Shown: positions 12,384-24,195, counted from the first letter of the stretch. The stretch: 64,000 nucleotides of DNA from Morchella semilibera (GCA_009192285.1 WBVU01000010.1:1052111-1116110); one strand, 5' to 3'. The notes: generated by a model not told the origin, from the sequence alone. Made by a program: numbers and translations.

Positions 12384-14537
12384 ATGCATGTATCTAACTT
12401 GAATAGCACTTCCCTGTTATTCAGACCCTCCAAACCAGCTCTCCCGAAAACCAAAAAACCCAACCTAACCACCCTCCCTCTTCCCCTCCTTGAACAGATA
12501 GCCAGTCATCTATCAACAGAAGAACTCACCCGTCTTGGTAATACCTGTCTAGATCTTAAGGGAAAGATTTCCTCTTTTTTCTCAGCTCGTCGTCAACAAC
12601 GACTTATCCAAGCTCGCATCCTCCAATCTACAGTACCGGCCGCAAATCTTCCAACCGAGCTCCTTCAGGAGATCTTTCTCTATCTTGGCCCTCAAGACTT
12701 CTACTTTGCTACCAAAGTCTGTAAATCCTGGCGTTATGCTGGGGTTTATCCTCGACTTATAAAAAAACATATACACGCCCTGCGCCCAATTATACCGTTT
12801 ACAAGAGTCCGAGATACCCTCGATCTACAAACACTTTCAAGGAACCTTCATAGAGCAGGAATACTTAAGAAGGGAGTGCCGAAACATCTAGTTTCCACCA
12901 TCCAACTTGAACAACCTAGTTCTAAAATACCCCCTGCAATCCATCTTTCCGAAAGCGGCCACTACTTTCTATCCGCCGAAAGGGCCCCTCCCTACCAGGT
13001 TCATATCTACTGCACTTATCGACCAGTCATAGCAAGTGATTCCGAAATAATTCGAAATCAAGTTCAAATCAAAAATCCTAAAGCTGGGTCTAAGCACGTG
13101 CCAAACAGTTTATGGGGACTCGGGAGTGAACCTCTAGGGTTCAATGAGTGGGACTCGACACCAACCCATTTGGTGACGTTGCCATGTAAAGGGAAAGTCG
13201 TATCTGCATCTTTTTCACCCGCAGTATTTGGTGGCGTGAAGTACGATAGGCGTACGAATTCATATTCTAAAGGTGTGGATGTACTCGTATTGTTTGAGGG
13301 TGGTTGGGCAAGGCTTTTTAAGATACGGTCAACACCAATGGATAGGGGAGTGAGTAAAGATACGCAGTCATGGAGAAAGCCGTTACGCCCCAAGCGCGAG
13401 CCGGCCAAATGGTATATCTGGGACAGCATGGAATTCTCGGGCATTGGATCCGCGTTTCCTAACGAGAAGCCGATACTTGCGAAGCTAGAAGAAACTAATG
13501 GAAGAGCTGTTTTTGCATCGGAGGGACATTTAGAGGTTTGGAAAGGGATTTCAGGGTACAATTCAAAGAAAGTGGTAGAGGGGGGCCAACTCAAAGAGGA
13601 ATACTGGGATAAGACGACAGCTGTGAGGGGAATCTACCCTTTACCGGGAGCGCCAAGGAATTTGGAAAGAATATTTGTAGGGAATTCTTGGCACAGTGGG
13701 CTGTGCTTGAATACGACCTATATCATTTGTGCCAGTTCCCCATTTCCTAGAACAGAAAAACAGTTGAACAGGTTAGCTACTGGAACTGAGAATGATCCCG
13801 AAGAAACCCTCATATACCACCTTGAACCCGATCCAAGCGCGCTCAGCACCGAGCCTATCGAGATTTTGAGATCTTCTTCCACACTCCCATACAGAGTATT
13901 AACCTCCTGTGAGGACTACGACAGCACATCTCTCTACTTCGGTCTCAATCAGTCTAAGTCGCTAACCTACCTCAAACTCTGGCACAACCAAGAAATACCC
14001 TATAGGCCCTGCATGCTCACCCAGAAGCGCAGCTATTGCCATCCACACGCCCAACCAATCCATATGGCTTCCGTAAACATCCATTGGCACTCAATTCATC
14101 CTATCATTGCCACTGCAACTGCAGAAGGCAACATTTACATTTCATTCCCCCCTCTCTGTAACTCCAAGGAGCGTGCTTGTTTGCCTAAAAGGCTTCCAAC
14201 TCTATTTATCAGATGCAAGTCAAAATGTTCCTGCCCACCCCCGGAGTTCAAAAAGTTAGCTCGCATCCCACCCGACACCGGAGGGAGGATAACAGACATG
14301 AGAATTTCCTACCGCTCTCCAGTTTTAGACTCGCCAAGAAGAAACGTTCTATACTCAAAAGACTTGCAGGTCTTCAAGGACGAGAAATCAATGCTGGTAC
14401 TGTTGATAAGCACAGATAAGGGCAGACTGGAAGTCTGCTATTTTGGTGGTGAAAGGAGGAAGATTGGCGCGAAGCGATTGTGGGCTGTGAAGGGGTCAGA
14501 AATAAGATATAAAAGTGACTCTGGGGAGTTTATATAG
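12384..14537 (+). CDS. F-box protein with a second F-box-like segment
   Basis: ORF of 717 residues. A canonical F-box lies at about residues 85-122 (NLPTELLQEIFLYLGPQDFY, then ATKVCKSWRYAG). An F-box-like segment precedes it at about residues 27-60 (TTLPLPLLEQIASHLSTEEL). F-box proteins recruit targets to SCF (Skp1-Cul1) ubiquitin ligases. The remaining 590 residues have no repeat I can name, though beta-rich stretches suggest a propeller-like fold. An alternative start is likely. ATG at 12314 or 12323, spliced at 12334 (GTAAGT) to the acceptor just before C12408, would replace the first eight residues by MTNMRLI and stay in frame. A 17-bp motif copy sits 50 bases past the stop. Confidence 0.8.
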   Translation: MHVSNLNSTSLLFRPSKPALPKTKKPNLTTLPLPLLEQIASHLSTEELTRLGNTCLDLKGKISSFFSARRQQRLIQARILQSTVPAANLPTELLQEIFLYLGPQDFYFATKVCKSWRYAGVYPRLIKKHIHALRPIIPFTRVRDTLDLQTLSRNLHRAGILKKGVPKHLVSTIQLEQPSSKIPPAIHLSESGHYFLSAERAPPYQVHIYCTYRPVIASDSEIIRNQVQIKNPKAGSKHVPNSLWGLGSEPLGFNEWDSTPTHLVTLPCKGKVVSASFSPAVFGGVKYDRRTNSYSKGVDVLVLFEGGWARLFKIRSTPMDRGVSKDTQSWRKPLRPKREPAKWYIWDSMEFSGIGSAFPNEKPILAKLEETNGRAVFASEGHLEVWKGISGYNSKKVVEGGQLKEEYWDKTTAVRGIYPLPGAPRNLERIFVGNSWHSGLCLNTTYIICASSPFPRTEKQLNRLATGTENDPEETLIYHLEPDPSALSTEPIEILRSSSTLPYRVLTSCEDYDSTSLYFGLNQSKSLTYLKLWHNQEIPYRPCMLTQKRSYCHPHAQPIHMASVNIHWHSIHPIIATATAEGNIYISFPPLCNSKERACLPKRLPTLFIRCKSKCSCPPPEFKKLARIPPDTGGRITDMRISYRSPVLDSPRRNVLYSKDLQVFKDEKSMLVLLISTDKGRLEVCYFGGERRKIGAKRLWAVKGSEIRYKSDSGEFI

Positions 14538-17172
14538 CTTTCTGTAAGCATAATCTTGGGGTTTTTTTATTTTCTTATAATGATATCGAGTGACATTTCA
14601 TGAAGAAATGCACAAATATTTAAATTATGCACAGGCATTCTAGAGAAACGTTAGCGAAACATGTGCGTGCGATCGTTCCTGGATCTCTGATCTCCCCAAC
14701 CGACGAGAGGTGATACATAAGGAAGAAGGGCACCAGATTCACCAGGGATATTTCTTTAGAGGAATAAGGGTATATGTATATCCATGATAACTAGCCGTTG
14801 GTTGCGTCCTGCCAGCGGTTACTCCTGTTCTCAAGAAGCAGCTATTTCGATGGGCAAGAAGGGGCATATGGACACATCCAGGGCTAGGGATTGTAGCAAC
14901 CACCGTGGTGAAATAATACCGTTATTTATACCCTGTAATGTCACTTTTTATGGTAAAGTACCCAAAAGGGGCGCCAATATATGAACACCGCCACTGGTGG
15001 CAAGCATTTCACCACGTTCATAAGTGTTGGCATTAACGGTTAATGGGTTATAACGCAACATAAAGACTGAAAAGTTCAGTCTTTATACTGGCACAAGGAC
15101 TGAAATTCAGTACTTATACTACAACCGGTAGTTAATAATTTGCTCTTGACACATTTACCGCCCCACACTTGTCGGCCAACAGCGCAGCTCGGCCCCGACG
15201 GTATCCACAGGTTTAATTAGGTGTATAATGTATATATGAAATGCTTTATAGGGTAAAGTACTGGTGTCTCCGTCTTTGATCATGGCACGTTTGTTCCAAT
15301 TAATGCTAGCTAAAGTCCTCGGGGAAATCTCTATATCCCCCAGTTCTAGTAAGCTACTTAGTGGCCTGGCAAAGAAGACACATGATGTCTAACTCGGAAA
15401 TAGGTACGCAGCTACAACCACTAGGCTCTACACCAAACGACATCGCCTGGTTACCCAATTGGGCAAGTACGCTATACGACGTCATCAAGACCTAAATCGT
15501 TAAATAACCCATAAAAAGTGTTCTACATACATAGTAACTATACACCGAGGAAACCCCCGCAACCAATTATTACAGGTCAATATTCTGTGCCTTTACCCAG
15601 CCAACAAATAAACACAATTAAAAAGTTTACATTCTTAATACTAAATCCCATCGGCTCAGCCATCTACCCAGAAGGGATTAATACTTGAAGCCCAATGCAG
15701 CGGTATCAAAAAAAGGTTCTCATTTGTATGATACCAGTTGCAACAAATACCACGAGAAACAAAGCATCGGCCTGATCTCTTTTGGGGACAAGTAGAAACA
15801 TGACCTTGTAAGTTCTACGCGTAAAACATGACCTTTCCTGGAAGCTTACTGTATAAAGTATGCACCACCCACCCATTGATGGAGACCTGACTGATTTGTC
15901 CATTTCATATGGGGCCTCAAAGACGCCTTATAGATATGCCTACCCACTATCTTTTTCCTGCTAGTCGTTTCAATACGGAGAATATATGAAGAGGCTATTT
16001 AGTGCTTGGTTTTCTGCCTGTTTAATGAGTTCAGAAAATTTGACTGGGCAGCCTAGGTCTACCGTAGACATGAGAGCGCATGCATACCTATACCTATTAA
16101 AGATAAACAACGGGCCGTGGTCACTACAATATATATTGCCCGAACTTCCATTGACTAAGACAAAGGAGTTTAAGTCCTTTCGATACTGTGAAGAAAAAGG
16201 GGGAGGTATAATTGATATTCTAGCGCTTCGGATGAACAAATCATCATGTGCCGCATTAGAAATATGAACCCTAGACTACAGCGCGCGGCAAATACTAAAG
16301 CTGTATCATTGCATAATCATGCAGATGTTATTAAGCCGACGCCCCAGCGGTTGTAGGAACCTCACTATTCCCATCCCGTTTTATGAAGTTCTCCCCACGG
16401 GTATTAGCTTATAGATCAACTAGCTTCAGACCCTCTCCCTCAAGATGGAGCTTTAAATAATATCTGCAGCCATACGGCAATTTATATGCAAGGTCCTATG
16501 CCAAGATATCCTCTTGGTTGCCCATGGTCTGATCCTGACAGTGGCGCAGCAGCAAAATCTACTTGGAGTCACGATTTAACTGACGAACCTTTAATTTCTC
16601 TCGCCGTCAGTCTACTTTTGTGGAACATATAGAGTCTTACCCTCTGTTGGAAATTGTTAAACACTCCACCCCCCCATCTATGGTTGCCGATCTAGTAAGA
16701 GGAATGTGAATGCCAGGCTCTTTACTATCCCAGTAACCAGATCTAACCCCTTATATTCTGTTGTTGTCACACTGAACATGGTTCTAATAAGTCTTGGTGT
16801 TTTCCCATAGCCCTATGAGGTTCTAGGATCCGGAAGCTCACCGGACCTTCCGCAGCAAATAAGAGAATCCTTTCCACGGAACACCCAGGTTTGACACATT
16901 TGATTTATCCTACTATTGGGGAATACCGTGATACAGCTAACTCATTGTGGAATGTGGGCTGTAAAATAGACTATTCGTCCGTGTTTTTAGAACGCTTATG
17001 TAGCATGGCCCGCAGGTACTAACTACAGTAGTTTCTTACGGAAATACATTACTACTATTTTGTTCCAGATATATATTATGATTGACGGTGTTTAAATTCA
17101 CCTCGATTCCCCCCCAGACTGCAGAACCCCTCATAACTATCACAGTTGAACTCATTGAGTAGTCTCATCAAG
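14538..17172. other. intergenic with decayed repeat
   Basis: No gene found over 2.6 kb. It holds a 17-bp motif (14587-14603) and a decayed copy of the 48.9-kb TIR element (about 14951-15168), and is otherwise AT-rich sequence with no domain-coding exon. A 5' exon of the GH28 gene could hide near 17.0 kb. Confidence 0.5.
14951..15168 (+). repeat. decayed copy of a TIR element (MITE family 2)
   Basis: Aligns over its length with the reverse complement of 48901-49196. Shared blocks include CCAAAAGGGGC, a GGCA(A/G)GCATTT segment, GCAACATAAAGAC(T/C)GAAA and GGCACAAGGACTGAAA. Ends are eroded compared with the other copy. A small perfect hairpin (AAAGACTGAA..TTCAGTCTTT) lies at about 15062-15085. 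Confidence 0.7.
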
Positions 17173-18824
17173 ATGGTTTGCCCCGTTCCCAGCATCGCTC
17201 CCATAGCGGGCAGCATTGCAGCCTACACTTTTCCCTCCATCTACAACGCCTCCAGTTCATTCAACCTGAATGTTGGGTCCACTGACATCCCCGTGATGCA
17301 ATTCTACGAATACGACTATGCCCATTTCTCCATGGAAAGCAAGCCCACATGGATTGCAATCAGCATCCCCGACGACACCGACCTCACCGACGTCCGCATC
17401 TCCCCCAAGAAGCTTGGAATCACGCCCACAAAGTCCACCGGCTGTGTCTCCTTCACCATCCCCAACGACGAATACCTCATTGTCAAAATCGGAAAGCTCA
17501 AGGAACTAGTCATTGCCGCAGACAAGCTCGAGACCAACAAGCCCGTGAAAACCGCCTCCTACGTCCACAACATTCTCTCCAAGCCCTACAACGCAGACCC
17601 AACCGGCTCAGAGCTCTCAACAACCGCCCTGCAAAGTGCAATTGACACCGCGGCCGCAGACTGGGCGGAAGCCAAGAGTAAGGGCGTCAGCAACTTGCCG
17701 CCCAGAGCAACTGTATACGTCCCCAAAGGCCTCTATCTCATCGGTAACATTGTCCTCAAGTCCAACACGGAGCTCTATCTCGAGGCCGGGTCGTTCCTGC
17801 GCTTCACTGGCGTCAAATCAGACTACACCGTGCACTGGCACAAGAGCTCGCAGGGCCGCGACGTAACCTGGTGGATCCGCACCGACTTCAACAGCACCAA
17901 CATCAAGGTCTATGGCCGCGGCACCCTCGACGGGAATGGTAAATACGGCACCAACGTTGGAAAGATTAACAACAATATCCTTGTCCCCATCGCAACGAGC
18001 CACTTCGTGGCCGACGGCATCATCATCAAAGAGTCCTCGTCGTGGTCGACCATCCCCATGAGGTCGCAGAACGTCTTGTTCCAAAACATGAAGTGGTTCA
18101 ACTCGCTGTGGATGAGTGAGAACGACGGAATCGATGTCCTTGAGAGCGAGGACGTAGTCGTGAAGCACACAATCGCAATCTCACTCGATGATCCGTACTC
18201 AACCAAGGCTTACACCACTATATTCCCGAAATACAACGATCTCCTCCCGGCACCGAGGGCGGTCAAGAATGTTCTTTTCGACGACAATCTTTCATGGACA
18301 AGATGCTTCGCATTCAAGATTGGCCAGGGAGTGACGATGCCCCATTTGAACGTAACCTTCCAAAACGGCGTTGTCTACGACGCTGCTGTCGGCCTCGGAA
18401 TCCACCACGCTGTACGTAGAACCCCCTTCACAAGAGCTGAACCAGTGCTAACGAGAAACAGTGGGGAACATCATACATCCAGGACGTGACGTACAGACTT
18501 ATGCAAGTCGAGCGTATCACACTCTCCCTAGAGAACCGCAGCACCTGGCTCGGCTTCATCATCACCGACAAACCCGACGGGTCACCGGCCAAGTCTGACG
18601 GCGCCGGGCCCGTCTCAAAGGTCCGGATCAGGGACATCACAGTCTGGAGCAAAGGCAACACCGGAATCGCGCTGGAAGGGCTCAGCCCGACGGCGAACAT
18701 CTCTAGCATCTTCTGGAGCCATATCAAGATGCCGGGGGTGGACGGATACGCCCAGAGCTTGGAGGAGCTGAACAGTAAGACGGAGCCGAAGTATGTGTAC
18801 GATATCAAGTGGGACACGGATTAA
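17173..18824 (+). CDS. glycoside hydrolase family 28-like beta-helix protein
   Basis: Right-handed parallel beta-helix enzyme of the GH28/pectate-lyase-like superfamily, probably hydrolysing pectic or related polysaccharide. Two exons, 17173-18411 and 18462-18824, with a 50-nt intron (GTACGT..AACAG). The N-terminal 120 residues form a beta-sandwich-like region. A helix entry follows with ATVYVPKGLYLIGNIVLKSN, and VYGRGTLDGNG is the usual GH28 run-in. The catalytic zone reads NDGIDVLESEDVVV then SLDDPYSTK, supplying the Asp and Asp-Asp acids. FKIGQG stands where RIK is usual, and LGIHHAV at the exon junction may carry the His. No signal peptide is visible at the chosen ATG; the frame is open upstream to about 17146, so a missed 5' exon is possible. 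Confidence 0.82.
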
Positions 18825-20197
18825 TCCGCTGGCAAACTGGCCAGTGTGGATAAACATAGATATGTATTTTTAATCTTGAGATATTTCCTTTATATATGTA
18901 TTTGAGGGCATTGGGAATAACTGAATTCGGTAATAAAATACTTAATTTTACAATTTGATATTGCGAGTGATTTACTATGACCAACCAGCATTAAGCAGTT
19001 CCCGTTTCCTGCACGGTTATGAATGTGGCATCGAATAAAAGGAGCACATACATGTACTATAGCTGGTATCCAGTCAAACCAAGCACACTGTTTCATGTGG
19101 GTCAAGCAGGCACACGACAAGCCCACCAAAGCACCACCACCCAGCCGAGTGATATTCCATGCACGAACACCCTCCCACCACGCATTCCAGACAAACACCC
19201 CAACAGCCCCATCTTTTTTCATAAGAAGGCCTTAAATTATAAGCAGCCCTGACCAGCTCTATCGTACATAGATACAACCCACCAACACGTACCTACCAAA
19301 CACGGGGAATTTTTCTCTTTCTCTTGCTTCTCTAGCTAGCCGGCTATGAAAACCAAACCAAACCACCGCCCAAAATACAAGCGCAAACACAAACACAAGC
19401 TACATAACACAACATCACATAGCCCAACTAACTCTACGCCCCCCCCCCCCCCTCCTCCCCCGCAAGAACAGCGCGGCGGCGGCGGGAGAGAGCAGAACAG
19501 AAGAAGAAGGAGAAGGAGAAAGAGAAAGAAAAGGTAAAAACGTAATTCTGAAATATCTTAAGGGTAAACACTCATACAGACGCACACAGACACAGACACA
19601 GATAGACACGGACACAGGGAGCGGGAAAGGACACGCATGGACCGATCCCTCCCCCCCTTATAAAGAAGATAAAACGAAGAAATGAGAAGAAATAACCCCC
19701 AAGATAATACAGAAAGAAAAAAAAAGGCGCATGAAAGAAGAGGAAGAAAAAAGGGTCAAAAGTGTTTCGAACAGAACAGAATACGTAACGGAGGGGGAGG
19801 CGGGGGAGGGAAGAATAAGCTAATTAGAGTACTTTTAGTAAAATATGTCTACCAGCCGCACTGACAAGAAAAATAAAAAAGGGAAAGGGAAAAGGTAAAA
19901 AAAAAAAAAAAAAAAAAAAAGATAACACCATTCCCACCCGCCATACCATGCCCTCCTTCCGGTTATGAATTTTTGTTGACACTTTGATTTTTTCTTCTTT
20001 TTTCTTTCTCCCTCCCTCCCTATATATGATGATACTCTATTGTCGCGGCGCCTGGCTGTATGCATGCAATCCTTTTGACCACTCAGGTAACTGCGCAGTT
20101 TCGGCGTATGCTGTGCCGCAATTGAAACACAATGTCTTTGAAAAAAAAAAAATTAGCTTATGTCGCCCTATAAAAGGGGAGTAAATTCAAGGTGTTA
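18825..20197. other. low-complexity intergenic stretch
   Basis: Contains two 17-bp motifs (18964-18980, 19146-19162) just past the GH28 stop, a C14 run near 19439, long purine-rich stretches (19.5-19.8 kb), an A tract near 19899-19921 and pyrimidine runs. Short frames here are low-complexity artefacts. No gene. Confidence 0.55.
18964..19162 (+). promoter_or_regulatory. paired 17-bp motif, 3' of GH28
   Basis: CGAGTGATTTACTATGA (18964-18980) and CGAGTGATATTCCATGC (19146-19162), both on the plus strand, 140 and 322 bases after the stop codon. The function is unknown. Confidence 0.5.
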
Positions 20198-21626
20198 CTA
20201 TACCCTCTGTCCTTCTGGGCCTTCGCGGACGCCCCATGTCCCAGTACCACCTACGGCACACCATGCGCACCTCCAGTTTTGTTTCTCCCATTCGTTCAGC
20301 CCGCCATTAGCCACCCCATTGCTCTGCGGCGCGGCGCTCCTGCTCGGCGTCCCCCTACCCCCTGTCGGCGACAAACTTCTCTGCCGTTTCCTCTTGACCC
20401 TGCTACCACGGCCCATCTGCTCCTCGACATCGCCCTGCACAGTAGCACCCCATACCAGAGGCATTAATGATCCACCGCCACCAAGACGCGCAGTATCTCT
20501 CCTAAGCCTTCGGATCTCTCGTTCACGGTCACCCTCCCGCTTCTCAATCTCTTCGCGGGTGAGTGTTTCCACCCGACTCTCCCATTCGGCGCCGAGCGAC
20601 TCCAGGTCGAGCCGCCAGCCCGCCTCAACATCGGGGCGGTGTGCATCGTTCTCAAGATCCGGTGTAACCCCAGTTTCGCAGAGATCCTTCTTCTTCTGAA
20701 GGCAAAACTCGTGGATCGCGTGCGAAATCGCCGGGATGAACTCCCCAGAGAGACCCAGATCGCGCGCAACCCCGCGCGCAAAGTACTCTGGTGTCAGCGA
20801 GCCCGCGAGATCCCATTCGAACTTGTCCGCGTAGACGCGCTCGCCGAGGTTGACGTTTAGATTGCATACGACGCGCATCTCGCCGGAGCCCTCTGGAAGT
20901 GAGATTGTTGCGACAGGGGCATACTCGGATATTTGGTCCCGTATCGCTGCGGAGATAACGCCGGCGTAGGGCTGTGTTGGGATGTCGAGGTCGAGGCAGA
21001 GGGTGGCTGCGAAGGTGTCGGGGGTGATTAGCGTCTCGTGCAGGTTCCATAGAAAGCTGTCATGGAGGCGGCCTCGCGATGGAGGATCGAGATCGATATC
21101 TAGGCGTATAGGGATCAGCACTGTAGGTAGTGCCGATGCAGAGAGTAGCTGCTGTTCAGTTCTGAATGATTTGTTTGTGTGTGGTTAGGACTCTATTTCT
21201 GAGGGAGGGAGCAGATGGGGGGGGGGGGGGGAGGAAGAAGGGCAGAGTTGTGTAGTGGTGGTAGTAGTACCTGTGTACATCAGGTATATACATGTATCTT
21301 TGCGTTACTAGTTTTGGGTGAAGCTGTACCGGTCTTTTTATTGTCTCTACGCCTGGAAAACTCCCAATTGCCCCTGGGGGACCTCCGGCGGCCTGAGAAG
21401 CCATCGCTGACCGTGATTCCGAATCATTCTCGAAATCGTCATCACCATCAACCTCGGCGTAGCTGACCACCTGATTCCCGCGCTTCGTTCTACCCGACGA
21501 TCGCTCGGCCGTTGATGGAGTTCCAGCGGGACCTGTGGGCGTTGGGCCAGCGGGCGTTATGAGCGCGGTTGAAAATGTCTGCAGGCGCGCAGGGTATGTG
21601 GTCATGCAAGCTTGTGGAGGCTTCAT
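20198..21626 (-). CDS. SNF5/SMARCB1 family chromatin-remodelling subunit (Sfh1-like)
   Basis: Core subunit of SWI/SNF- or RSC-type ATP-dependent remodellers. Two exons, 21626-21271 and 21161-20198, with a 109-nt phase-2 intron, encode 439 residues. The SNF5 domain has two repeats: VLIPIRLDIDLD, LHDSFLWNLHETLITPDTFA (repeat 1) and GERVYADKFEWDLAGSLTPE, FARGVARDLGLSGEFIPAIS (repeat 2). A charged linker follows. The C-terminus begins a GATA-like zinc finger (WRCAWCAVGGTGTWGVREGP) but stops soon after the first CxxC pair, without the second CxxC normally seen in fungal relatives. The short length favours Sfh1 over Snf5. Met at 21605 is an alternative start. Confidence 0.9.
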
Positions 21627-22732
21627 GGTATTTTTTTTTTTTTCTGTACAAGGAGAGTTATGGAATTGTTTTTTTTCTCTTGTTTTTTTCTTGTTTTTTT
21701 AGAAGGAGGGGGGGAGGTGGATAGGAAAGATTGTTGTTCTTTTGATATTATTATTGATTGTTGAGGTGGTGGTGGTGGAGGTGGTGGTGGTGGTGGGGGT
21801 TGAAGTATGAGAGAGAGAGTGTGAGAGTTTGGATGGAAGAAAGGATGGAAGCGGGTGGCTGAGGTTAGGGTTGGGGGGAGAGAGAGAGAGGTGCAGGGGG
21901 GGGACCAGAATATTCAATCAGCGCGCGTTACTTGGAGGCACGAGAGAGAGAGGGAGGGAGTATTCTGGCGCTAATTGGTAACGCGGAGGGGGAGATTTGG
22001 GGGGGGGGGGATGTGAAAGAGGAGGAGGAGGGGGGGGGGGTGAGTGGAGGGGGTTTGAAGGTGGAATATAGAATTGTGATTGATATAGAGAGACGGTGTA
22101 GTGTACTTAGTGTACTTCTTGAGAACAAGGGCCAATAAATCGCGTATGGACATGTGACCTGGCGTTTGCCCTTTGTTCGGAGGTGCGTGTGTGGGATTAG
22201 GGATTAGGGATAAGAGAGGTAACTTTTTGATTCAGGTACGGTCTGTAATTCTTCTTCTGTCTGTAAGGCACGCACACACACACTCACAATTAGAAAAGGC
22301 ACACAGTCTATATACGGTGCACCTGTCGCTCTTTTTATATACTCAGTGCCAAGTAAGAAGTACATCATGTAGACGTACTGTACTTAGATCTTGTGGATCC
22401 GTTTAACCAACTTACAATAGCCCATCCATGCAAGCCATCATCACTCTTGTAGCGACGACATGACTTGATACACCGCTAGCAACTGTCAATCTGCCAGAAA
22501 TGATGCCAGATAGTGGATCAATGATTGATAAGATCAATCAGATTAGGTATTGATTCATGTGGCACGTGATATCATTATCCATCAGGTTCTAATCTAATCT
22601 AATCTCTGGGCGCGGGAGGGTAACAAGCACACCCCCCCCCTCAGGCTGGAGCTCTGCTGGATGCTTCCCGCCTTACCACCCACCTCATCTTCATATCCAT
22701 ATCTACAAACAAACCTTATAACTCAACTCATC
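21627..22732. other. divergent intergenic region, SNF5 / Rpn13
   Basis: Shared upstream region of the SNF5-family gene (minus) and Rpn13 (plus). It is rich in G runs (for example 21999-22010 and near 22030), GGT repeats and GAGA repeats. No gene seen. Confidence 0.5.
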
Positions 22733-24195
22733 ATGGCCTCAGTACGACCTCTCATTTCAATCAAAGCCGGGAAATGTACCCAAGTTGTTAGTGATCCCCC
22801 CAAACCCGTAGCTCCCCCCCCCCCCGGTTCTCAATGCTGACGATATAATCTCTCTCTAGGGCACTCGGGTCGTTCCCTCTCCAGAACCCGGTATCCTTTA
22901 CGTGTACAATGACGACGGTATTTTACCAATATCCTGAGCTTCTAGAGAGGCCCCCCATCATTATTGACACTTTTTCCTAGAACTCCTTCATCTCTGCTGG
23001 AGACGTCGCTCTGCCACCGAGCCCCAGCCCGAGGATGACCTGATCTGTTTCCCCTCGGACGTCACCTTCACTCCCTACACCGCCTGCACCACCGGCCGTG
23101 TCTTTGTCCTCAAGTTTGGGTCCTCCTCGCAGCGCCACTTCTTCTGGCTACAGTCAAAGGCCGAATCCGATAGCAACCCCGGACTCTGGTCCAGCCGCGA
23201 CCGCCGATGGGGCGAGACCATCAACAACATCTTCCAGGGTGTGGAGGACGAGGATGACGAGATGGGCGACCCGGATGCGGAGCTTGGGAGCGACGACATC
23301 GAGGAGGAGGGCAGCGCGAGCAGAAGGGGCGGAGCAGATGGCGGTAGGGCGTAGGTCTCCTCCCCCTCCTGAGTGCCCCCCCATGCTGCATTTCTTCATT
23401 TTTTGCCCCACAATCTTTTCTTTTTCGCTTTATGGAACGGTGTGCAATGTATCATCATTCTTTTTTTCTGCTTTCCCATTCCTGTTTCTTCTCTTTTTCC
23501 CACGGGGTCTGGCCCGATAAATTGGTTGTCAGAATTTCAGGATTAAAGGCATCTCTTCCCGTGGGTAACGGGCGTGTGATTTAATGGCGAATATATGGCT
23601 GAAGTGTATATCTGAAACGTCCCTTATTTTCTTTTATACCGTCCGCAGACCACTGTAAAACAAAAAAGAAAACCCCCAACTGACCGCTCCACCCTCCACC
23701 AGAGACTCCCCCAGCCCCACCGATCCCACCAACCCCAACGACTTCCTCAAATCCCTCATCTCCTCCATCAACGTCGGCAGCGCCCCTCCCACCTCCGGCC
23801 CCTCCCGCCACCCCCAACAAACCCCCACACTAAGCCTCCACGACCTCCTCTCCACGGGCACCACCGTCCCCCTCCTACGCACCCTGCCCACCACGGCACT
23901 CGACCACCTCTGCGCCAACCTCCCCCCCGCGCTAATCCCGCGCGCCGCAACCGACACGCAGAAGCGCGACGTCCTCCAGCGCATCCTGCAGAGCCCCCAG
24001 TTCGCGCAGAGCTGCGTGAGCCTGAGCGTCGCGCTGCGGGACGGCGCGCTCCGCGGCGTCGCGGACTCCCTGCAGGTCCCGCTGCGGCCCGGCGAGGAGG
24101 CGTCCGCCCAGGACCAGGTCGAGATCTTTGTCCGTGGTGTCCGCAGGGGGGTGGAGCAGCAGGAGGGGGAGGAGGAGGAGATGGATACGGATTGA
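22733..24195 (+). CDS. RPN13: 26S proteasome ubiquitin receptor Rpn13
   Basis: Four exons (22733-22786, 22860-22917, 22981-23343, 23705-24195) encode 321 residues. The N-terminal Pru domain (about residues 8-120) reads ISIKAGKCTQV, PEPGILYVYNDDELLHLCW, VFVLKFGSSSQRHFFWLQSK, and binds ubiquitin and docks on Rpn2. An acidic linker follows, then the C-terminal DEUBAD domain (about 160-300) with LCANLPPALIPRAATDTQKR and LRDGALRGVADSL. This domain activates the deubiquitinase Uch37/UCHL5 and is absent from budding yeast Rpn13. The last exon has no internal start codon, so simple ORF calling misses it. The third intron (23344-23704, 361 nt) is unusually long here; a shorter isoform ending at the in-frame TAG at 23353 would lack DEUBAD. 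Confidence 0.9.
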
